Shown piece after piece: positions 58,873-64,000 of a DNA stretch of 64,000 nucleotides; within the stretch, counting starts at the first letter, position 1, and each line of letters starts with the position of its first letter. The notes beneath the pieces were generated by a model. It worked only from the letters and a program-made list of their open reading frames with translations. It was not told where the DNA came from and did not search any database. This stretch comes from an uncultured Clostridia bacterium (GTDB taxonomy: Bacteria; Bacillota; Clostridia; Christensenellales; UBA1242): positions 231,803-295,802 of the forward strand of contig CAKVLS010000001.1 of the NCBI GenBank assembly GCA_934757865.1, in the 5' to 3' direction. Both the position numbers and the translations under genes were made by a program.

Positions 58873-60030
58873 ATGAAAGAAGTAATTTTACTAAGATTTG
58901 GCGAAATGTTTTTGAAAGGAAAAAACTATTCGTTTTTTGCCAAAACTTTATACAACAATATCAAAAATGCTATTAAAAAATATGACTGCAAAATAGAAAA
59001 AATTGCCGGCAGATATCTTGTTACAGATTTTAACGAATTTAACAAAGACGAAGTTATTGATACACTAACTAAGATATTCGGGCTTGTATCACTAAGTGTT
59101 GCAACCGAGGTAGAATCAACTCCAGAAGCTATTGCAGATTTTTGCAAAAATATTATTATATCAAAAAAGACTTTCAAAGTTGATGTAAAAAGAGCAGACA
59201 AGAGATTTCCTATTAAGTCTTATGAGTTTGCTGCAACTTTGGGCGGAATTATTTTGAAAAATAACCCAGGGCTAAAAGTTGATGTTCATAATCCAGAAGA
59301 AGTGGTTTCTGTAGATATTAGAGAAAGTGGCAAAACATATATATCTTATGAAAAAATTCCTTGTGCAGGTGGTATGCCAATCGGCACTGCGGGTAAGTCA
59401 ATGCTTTTACTTAGCGGTGGTATCGATAGCCCTGTAGCTTGTTACCAAATGGCAAAAAGGGGACTTAATATCAATGCTATACATTTCCATAGCTACCCAT
59501 ATACTAGCGAGCAGGCAAAGGACAAAGTTATAAGCTTAGCTAAGCTATTAACCCCATATTGTGGCCATATAAATCTATTTATTGTGCCATTTACCAAGAT
59601 ACAAGAAAATATCCATAAGCTATGTGATGACGAGTATATGGTTATTCTTGTTAGAAGATTTATGATGGATATAGCCGAAAGAGTTGCAAAAAATAGTGGG
59701 TGCACAAGTTTGATTACCGGCGAAAGTTTAGGTCAAGTAGCTAGCCAAACTGTTGAAAGCATCACAGCAACTAACAATGCCGTAAAACTTCTACCAGTAT
59801 TTAGACCACTTATTGGTATGGACAAGAGCGAGATTATGGAAATATCAAAAAAGATTGGTACATACGAGACTTCAATTCTTCCATATGAGGATTGTTGCAG
59901 CGTATTTTTGCCAGATAGCCCAGTTACTAAGCCAAAACTTGACAGGATAGAGCGTAATGAAAAGCTTCTTGATAGAGAAAGTCTTATAAATGAGGCTATA
60001 AACAATATCGAAGTAATGAAAATATTCTAA
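58873..60030 (+). CDS. thiI: tRNA 4-thiouridine synthase ThiI
   Basis: Makes 4-thiouridine at position 8 of tRNA. It has 385 residues: an N-terminal ferredoxin-like and THUMP region (1-165) and a PP-loop ATPase domain with LLLSGGIDSPVACYQMAKRG (about 176). It ends without a rhodanese domain, the normal Firmicutes form in which the partner desulfurase provides the sulfur. Ribosome site AAGGAGGAG. Last gene of its operon. Confidence 0.96.
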   Translation: MKEVILLRFGEMFLKGKNYSFFAKTLYNNIKNAIKKYDCKIEKIAGRYLVTDFNEFNKDEVIDTLTKIFGLVSLSVATEVESTPEAIADFCKNIIISKKTFKVDVKRADKRFPIKSYEFAATLGGIILKNNPGLKVDVHNPEEVVSVDIRESGKTYISYEKIPCAGGMPIGTAGKSMLLLSGGIDSPVACYQMAKRGLNINAIHFHSYPYTSEQAKDKVISLAKLLTPYCGHINLFIVPFTKIQENIHKLCDDEYMVILVRRFMMDIAERVAKNSGCTSLITGESLGQVASQTVESITATNNAVKLLPVFRPLIGMDKSEIMEISKKIGTYETSILPYEDCCSVFLPDSPVTKPKLDRIERNEKLLDRESLINEAINNIEVMKIF

Positions 60031-60041
60031 TTTAATACAAA

Positions 60042-60068
60042 AAAACAGGTATTTTTTGCCTGTTTTTT
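60042..60068 (+). terminator. Terminator after thiI
   Basis: AAACAGG (60043-60049) and CCTGTTT (60059-60065), then a T-run. Confidence 0.85.
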
Positions 60069-60141
60069 ATTTTATAAACTAAGATTGTTTGACACTTTTA
60101 TTTTTTATGGCTAAAATATAATTAGTATATTATATAACTTC

Positions 60142-60183
60142 AAGTCAATTTGTTTTGACTTTATTATAATAACTAAATATTTT
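60142..60183 (+). promoter_or_regulatory. Promoter region of rny with an inverted repeat
   Basis: TTGACT (60155-60160), 17 bp, TATTTT (60178-60183) is one candidate; TATAAT at 60165-60170 is another -10 with a weak -35. The -35 is part of a perfect 7-bp inverted repeat AAGTCAA/TTGACTT (60142-60161). Confidence 0.5.
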
Positions 60184-60201
60184 GAGAGGGAGAACTTTAT
60201 T

Positions 60202-61758
60202 ATGACAATACCTGTATGGGCATTTGTCCTAATTATAGTTGCTGTTCTTGGCGGTGGCGTTGGTGGCTCAATTTTGTTTTTAGCAAAAAAAGCCAGCAAT
60301 TCAAGAAACAATGCCGCAAAAGTGTTAGAAAATGCTTATGCTGAGGCAAAAACCGTTAAGAAAGAAGCTATATTAGAGGCAAAAGAAGAGGTTCAAAATC
60401 TAAAATCAAAATGCGACGAAGAAATTGCTGAAAGACGCAATGAGATTATGAAAGCTGAAAACAGAATACTTCAAAGAGAAGAGTTTGTAATCAAAAAAGA
60501 AGAAGCTATTGATAAAAAGATGGAGAACCTTGAGCAATCTCAACAAAGATTGCAAGAAAAGGCTGATGAGCTTGACGCTCTAAAAGAGCAAACTGCTGAT
60601 ATCAATGCAAACATGACAAAAGAACTTGAAAAAGTTTCTGCCATGACCAAAGAAGAAGCAAAAAATATGCTTATCAATAAATATGTTGATGAAGCAAAAC
60701 AAGATGCAGCTACTACTGTAAGACAAATAGAAGAAGATGCTAGACAGTCTGCAGAAAAGACTGCAAAAGAAATCGTAACCATGGCTATCCAAAAGTGTGC
60801 AACAGACCACACATCAGAAGTTACAGTTACAGTTGTTCCACTACCTAACGATGATATGAAAGGTAGACTAATCGGTAGAGAGGGTAGAAATATTCGTGCT
60901 ATCGAAAATGCTACTGGTATAGACCTAATCATAGACGATACACCAGAAGCTGTTGTTCTATCAGGATTTGATCCTATTAGAAGAGAGATTGCTCGTATGG
61001 CAGTCGAGAAGCTAATTATGGACGGAAGAATCCACCCTGCAAGAATAGAAGAAATTGTAGAAAAAGCTAAGAGAGATGTTGAGGCATCTATCAAAGAAGC
61101 TGGCGAAAACGCTGTATACGAAGCAGGTATTATTGGTATGCACCCAGAGATAATTAAAACTCTAGGAAAATTAAAGTACAGAACAAGTTATGGCCAAAAT
61201 GCTTTGAAGCATAGCTTGGAAGTTTGCCACTTGGCAGGACTTATTGCTGCCGAAGTTGGAGCTAATATCAAGATTGCTAAACGTGGAGGACTTTTGCATG
61301 ATATAGGCAAAGCTCTAGACCATGAAATGGAAGGCACTCACGTAGCTCTTGGCGTAGAACTTGCTAAAAAGTACAAGGAGAGCCCAGAAGTTATTCACTG
61401 TATTGAGGCTCACCATGGTGATGTAGAATTTAAGTCACTAGAAGCTGTAATCGTTCAAACAGCTGATGCAATATCATCTGCTAGACCTGGTGCTAGAAGA
61501 GAATCACTTGATGCATATATTAAGAGACTAGAGCAACTAGAAAGCATTGCTACAAGCTTTAAGGGCGTAGAAAAAGCCTATGCTATTCAAGCTGGTAGAG
61601 AAGTAAGAATTATGGTAAAACCAGAAGATGTTGACGATAAAGCTATAGTATTCTTAGCTAAAGACATTGCTAAAAAGATTGAGAGCGAGATGGAATATCC
61701 TGGTCAAATCAAAGTCAATGTTATAAGAGAAACTAGAAGCACTGAGATAGCTAAGTAA
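60202..61758 (+). CDS. rny: Ribonuclease Y
   Basis: The membrane-bound endoribonuclease that starts mRNA decay in Firmicutes. It has 518 residues: an N-terminal helix (VWAFVLIIVAVLGGGVGGSILFLA), a long coiled coil (about 30-200), a KH domain with GRLIGREGRNIRAIENATGIDLIIDDTPEAVVLSGFDP (about 220-260), and an HD domain with HDIGKALDHE (about 366). The end IKVNVIRETRSTEIAK is typical. Separate unit closed by a terminator. Confidence 0.98.
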   Translation: MTIPVWAFVLIIVAVLGGGVGGSILFLAKKASNSRNNAAKVLENAYAEAKTVKKEAILEAKEEVQNLKSKCDEEIAERRNEIMKAENRILQREEFVIKKEEAIDKKMENLEQSQQRLQEKADELDALKEQTADINANMTKELEKVSAMTKEEAKNMLINKYVDEAKQDAATTVRQIEEDARQSAEKTAKEIVTMAIQKCATDHTSEVTVTVVPLPNDDMKGRLIGREGRNIRAIENATGIDLIIDDTPEAVVLSGFDPIRREIARMAVEKLIMDGRIHPARIEEIVEKAKRDVEASIKEAGENAVYEAGIIGMHPEIIKTLGKLKYRTSYGQNALKHSLEVCHLAGLIAAEVGANIKIAKRGGLLHDIGKALDHEMEGTHVALGVELAKKYKESPEVIHCIEAHHGDVEFKSLEAVIVQTADAISSARPGARRESLDAYIKRLEQLESIATSFKGVEKAYAIQAGREVRIMVKPEDVDDKAIVFLAKDIAKKIESEMEYPGQIKVNVIRETRSTEIAK

Positions 61759-61782
61759 TCTTAATTAAGACAAATATCAAAT

Positions 61783-61814
61783 AAAAAACAGACTACATTA
61801 TTAGCCTGTTTTTT
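61783..61814 (+). terminator. Terminator after rny
   Basis: AAAAAACAG (61783-61791) and CTGTTTTTT (61806-61814) with an inner G-C pair; T-run included. It can work in both directions. Confidence 0.8.
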
Positions 61815-61905
61815 AATTCTACCGACAGTAGAGTGCACAGTAGATATTTTATTTTTGCAAGTTAGTTCTAATATTTTTTGTAGAAATAGCTTTTTTATTT
61901 GTAGA

Positions 61906-61934
61906 TTGACTATATAAACAAATTTACATATACT
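61906..61934 (+). promoter_or_regulatory. Sigma-A promoter of the DegV gene
   Basis: TTGACT (61906-61911), 17 bp, TATACT (61929-61934). TAGGAGA and ATG 61957 follow. Confidence 0.75.
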
Positions 61935-61956
61935 GACAACAAATAGGAGAAATAAT

Positions 61957-62829
61957 ATGAGAAATTTTTTATTAAGTTGTGAGGCAGCAGCAGATTTAAC
62001 ACCTGAGCTAGAGAAAAAATTTGATATAAATGTTATACCAATGAAATATATGGTAGGTGATGATGAGTACTTGACTGGCAGCGATAACGGACTTACTATG
62101 CAAGAGATTTGCGAGAAGATGAAATCTGGACTCGTTACCAAGACCACCCAACCAAATGCATATGAATTTGAGGAGTATTTTAGAGGGCTCCTAAAAGAAG
62201 GTAAAGATATAATTCATCTATCATTTTCTAGTGCAATGAGTGGAACTTGTAAGACGGCTAAAGAAGTTGCTGAGAATCTAAATAAAGTAAATAAAAATAA
62301 AATAATTGTCATTGATACATTATGCCAATCATCAGGCCTTGCATTACTAATTGCAGTACTATGCAAAAAACTCGAAACTGAAAAGATGTCAATAGCCGAA
62401 GTTGAGCATTTTGTTGATAGCATCAAATTAAATATCAACCATTTCTTTGTGGTAGAAACTTTGACATATCTTGCTAGAGGCGGAAGAATTTCTAAAGCGA
62501 AAGCTCTTATAGGAAATATTGTTAATATCAAGCCTGTGTTCTTTCTTAATAGTGACGGAATTATCAATGTATCTCAAAATGTTCTAGGCAGAAAAAAGAG
62601 TATCCAAACGCTTATAGACAAATTCAAAAAGTATTATAATGGTCAAAGTGAAATTGTTTTTATCGGTGAATCTATGGCGAGTGTCGAAGCTAATTATCTA
62701 AAAGACGAACTTCTAAAAATCAATCCAAAACTTGATATAATTATCAATCCTTTAGGCCCTGTAATCGTGTCTCACAGCGGTCCTGGAGTTATAGCCCTAT
62801 ATTTTACCGCAGACAAAAGAGATAAATAA
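61957..62829 (+). CDS. DegV family fatty-acid-binding protein
   Basis: A 290-residue FakB-like protein of the DegV family; members bind fatty acids for the kinase FakA. LSCEAAADLTPELEKKFDINVIPM resembles the N-terminal block with acidic and Ser/Thr ligands, TTKTTQPNAYEF-like VTKTTQPNAYEFEEYF and HLSFSSAMSGTC form the fatty-acid head-group site, and ETLTYLARGGRISKAKALIGNIVNIKPVF is the family motif. Single-gene unit; no fakA here. Confidence 0.93.
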   Translation: MRNFLLSCEAAADLTPELEKKFDINVIPMKYMVGDDEYLTGSDNGLTMQEICEKMKSGLVTKTTQPNAYEFEEYFRGLLKEGKDIIHLSFSSAMSGTCKTAKEVAENLNKVNKNKIIVIDTLCQSSGLALLIAVLCKKLETEKMSIAEVEHFVDSIKLNINHFFVVETLTYLARGGRISKAKALIGNIVNIKPVFFLNSDGIINVSQNVLGRKKSIQTLIDKFKKYYNGQSEIVFIGESMASVEANYLKDELLKINPKLDIIINPLGPVIVSHSGPGVIALYFTADKRDK

Positions 62830-62874
62830 TCTAAATTGGCAATAATTTTTTAGAAAGTAATTTTTATTTATTTT

Positions 62875-63048
62875 TTGATAGAAATAACCTTTCGCTATAT
62901 ATTAGATAAATGTTCTATAACTATTTTTATTAAATCTAGATAGCATAATAAATTAACCAAGTTTGCCACGAATTAGCAATGAATCGAATATAGCAAATTT
63001 ATGTGTAAACTTTTCAAAAAAACCACTATTAATTTAGTGGTTTTTTTA
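62875..63048 (+). ncRNA. Possible small RNA: orphan promoter and terminator
   Basis: TTGATA (62875-62880), 17 bp, TATATT (62898-62903) is followed about 110 bases later by a terminator, AACCACTA (63021-63028) with TAGTGGTT (63035-63042) and a T-run to 63047. No gene lies between. A transcript of about 138 nt from near 62910 is predicted. It might instead be only the terminator of a weakly ended degV transcript. The rest of the gap to tRNA-Trp is AT-rich with nothing seen. Confidence 0.35.
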
Positions 63049-63137
63049 CAAAATTAACATTTATTTTTGATATTTTATGACCTATTAATTTATTTTTTAT
63101 ATGTAATAAATATAATATATATAGTTTTAATAGGATA

Positions 63138-63162
63138 TAAAAAAACACCACGAAATGTGGTG
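63138..63162 (-). terminator. Terminator of tRNA-Trp
   Basis: On the minus strand CACCAC-ATTTC-GTGGTG is followed by seven T. Confidence 0.88.
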
Positions 63163-63165
63163 ATT

Positions 63166-63241
63166 TGGCAGGGGAAGAGGGACTCGAACCCCCAGCCGAC
63201 GGTTTTGGAGACCGCTACGCTACCAATTGCGCTATTCCCCT
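63166..63241 (-). tRNA. tRNA-Trp (CCA)
   Basis: Acceptor AGGGGAA/TTCCCCT, discriminator G, encoded CCA, T-loop GTTCGAGTC, anticodon CCA in CTCCAAA. It stands alone between its own promoter and terminator. Confidence 0.95.
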
Positions 63242-63260
63242 ATACTTATAGTACTTATGT

Positions 63261-63289
63261 AGTATATATTATTTTGCCGAATTAGTCAA
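63261..63289 (-). promoter_or_regulatory. Sigma-A promoter of tRNA-Trp
   Basis: On the minus strand TTGACT (63289-63284), 17 bp, TATACT (63266-63261). Confidence 0.8.
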
Positions 63290-63307
63290 CTACAATATGA
63301 AAATTAT

Positions 63308-63336
63308 TTGCAAAATCGGGCATTATATCTTATAAT
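63308..63336 (+). promoter_or_regulatory. Sigma-A promoter of rnhA
   Basis: TTGCAA (63308-63313), 17 bp, TATAAT (63331-63336). The start codon is at 63343, 7 bases after the -10, so the mRNA should be leaderless. Confidence 0.75.
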
Positions 63337-63342
63337 ATTGAT

Positions 63343-63789
63343 ATGAAAATAATAACTTTATATACAGATGGCGCATGTTCTTATAATCCAGGACCTGGCG
63401 GTTATGGCGCTATACTAATGTACAACGGAAAAGAAAAAGTAATAAGCGGTGGCGACCCAAATACAACTAATAATCGTATGGAACTTACTGCTGTAATAGA
63501 AGGCCTAAAAGCTATAAAAGAACCTTGTGAAGTTGATCTATATACAGATTCAGCTTATGTTTGCAATGCATTTGAGCAATGTTGGATAACTAAATGGATA
63601 ATGAACGGCTGGAAAGGTTCTAACAAAAAACCTGTTCTAAATAAAGAATTATGGGAAGAACTTTTAAGCTTGACTAATTATCATAAAGTAAACTTTCATA
63701 AAGTAAAAGGTCATGCTGATAATGTATATAACAACAGATGCGACCAAATTGCTAGGTCAGAAGTAGATAAATTATTGGCTAAAAAATAG
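63343..63789 (+). CDS. rnhA: Ribonuclease HI
   Basis: Degrades the RNA strand of RNA-DNA hybrids. It has 148 residues. Catalytic residues are Asp9 (LYTDGACSYNPGPGGYGAIL), Glu47 (TTNNRMELTAV), Asp69 (YTDSAYV) and Asp134 (NRCDQIA), all present; VKGHADNVYNNRCDQIA holds the active-site loop. ATG 63343 is the family start but no ribosome site precedes it, and the promoter -10 ends 6 bases upstream. Confidence 0.97.
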   Translation: MKIITLYTDGACSYNPGPGGYGAILMYNGKEKVISGGDPNTTNNRMELTAVIEGLKAIKEPCEVDLYTDSAYVCNAFEQCWITKWIMNGWKGSNKKPVLNKELWEELLSLTNYHKVNFHKVKGHADNVYNNRCDQIARSEVDKLLAKK

Positions 63790-63811
63790 GTACTATGCAA
63801 GTACTATGCAA
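63790..63811 (+). repeat. Tandem GTACTATGCAA repeat
   Basis: Two perfect direct copies of GTACTATGCAA, 63790-63800 and 63801-63811, just after rnhA and 77 bp before the next gene. Each equals one half of the palindrome at 34168-34185. Confidence 0.7.
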
Positions 63812-63887
63812 ACGCTGTTTGGCGTGAAATTGGACAATTTAGCTATATAACAATAGCTTGTATCAAATTATAAAAATAGGAAATTAT

Positions 63888-64000
63888 ATGGATATTAAGG
63901 AATATTTGGGCAAGACGGTTGATGTCGTGATAGATAGACCGCTTGGCTACAAAAGACCAAAATGTAATATGATATATGAAGTCAACTATGGCTATGTCCC
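63888..64000 (+). CDS. Inorganic-pyrophosphatase-like protein, N-terminal part
   Basis: Starts at ATG 63888 after ATAGGAAA and runs off the window end. The 37 visible residues include YLGKTVDVVIDRPLGYKRP and VNYGYVP, resembling a small clostridial family often annotated as inorganic pyrophosphatase. Too little is seen to judge catalytic residues. Upstream are the GTACTATGCAA repeats and an AGCTAT/ATAGCT inverted repeat (63841-63858). Confidence 0.65.
   Translation, partial: MDIKEYLGKTVDVVIDRPLGYKRPKCNMIYEVNYGYV

Noticed and set aside
60540..61094. Long minus-strand frame opposite rny
   Set aside because: Reverse reading of the coiled-coil and KH coding region; Ser-rich with no start context.
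62353..62366. GCAGTACTATGCAA, similar to the palindrome half-site
   Set aside because: It lies within the degV coding sequence with no promoter nearby, so it is probably chance.
1..64000. CRISPR arrays, insertion sequences, prophage genes or integrases
   Set aside because: None seen: no regularly spaced repeats, no transposase, recombinase or phage structural gene in any long frame.

Overview
The window is low-GC DNA from a spore-forming member of the Clostridia (Firmicutes). The evidence is a nearly complete set of sporulation genes (spoIIIAA-AH, spoIVB, a spo0A-like gene, spoIIM, spoIIAA-AB-sigF, spoVAC-AD-AE, yunB, ytfJ), Firmicutes-type gene order, strong Shine-Dalgarno sites, several TTG/GTG starts, sigma-A promoters of TTGNNN-17-TATAAT type, a Phe T-box and tRNA genes with encoded CCA. 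Nothing looks like a phage, transposon or CRISPR array. Almost everything is chromosomal core; the interest lies in how the core is altered.

Layout. 1-7407: the end of ruvX, a DUF1292 gene, rpsB-tsf, frr-uppS-cdsA-rseP, and a shortened PolC-like exonuclease at the polC position. 7665-14665: rimP-nusA-rnpM-ylxQ-infB-rbfA-nrnA-truB. 14673-16145: a TIM-barrel protein and efp. 16258-20980: the spoIIIA operon. 21035-24996: yqhY, nusB, xseA, xseB, proS. 25131-26424: a roughly 600-nt structured RNA followed by a four-helix membrane protein, which I read as OLE RNA and oapA. 26657-32790: argR with ARG boxes, recN, spoIVB, a Spo0A-like regulator with a degenerate receiver, spoIIM, purine nucleoside phosphorylase. 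32878-43374: dacF, a site-2 protease, scpAB, DUF2953, ytfJ, a second carboxypeptidase, rluB, a flavoprotein, cmk, plsC, an S1-domain protein, rpmB. 43509-46955: an aberrant class I tRNA ligase, a dTMP kinase and an SDR. 47077-47698: six tRNA genes on the minus strand. 47953-53931: spoIIA/sigF, an Asn-rich lipoprotein on the minus strand, spoVACDE, yunB. 53944-60030: T-box, pheST, cysteine desulfurase, thiI. 60202-64000: rny, degV, a possible small RNA, tRNA-Trp, rnhA and the start of a pyrophosphatase-like gene.

The outstanding element is OLE-oapA, an RNA-protein complex of the membrane known mainly from extremophilic or anaerobic Firmicutes. It sits in its known neighbourhood (xseA-xseB ... 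OLE-oapA ... argR-recN-spoIVB-spo0A) with its own promoter. Other departures from the usual plan are a PolC remnant keeping only N-domain, OB fold and exonuclease; a Spo0A lacking most receiver active-site residues but with a tandem 0A-box pair upstream; absence of MEP isoprenoid genes from all the places where clostridia usually keep them; a MetRS-like paralog with altered signature motifs; and a recurring TACTATGCAA palindrome that may be an operator.
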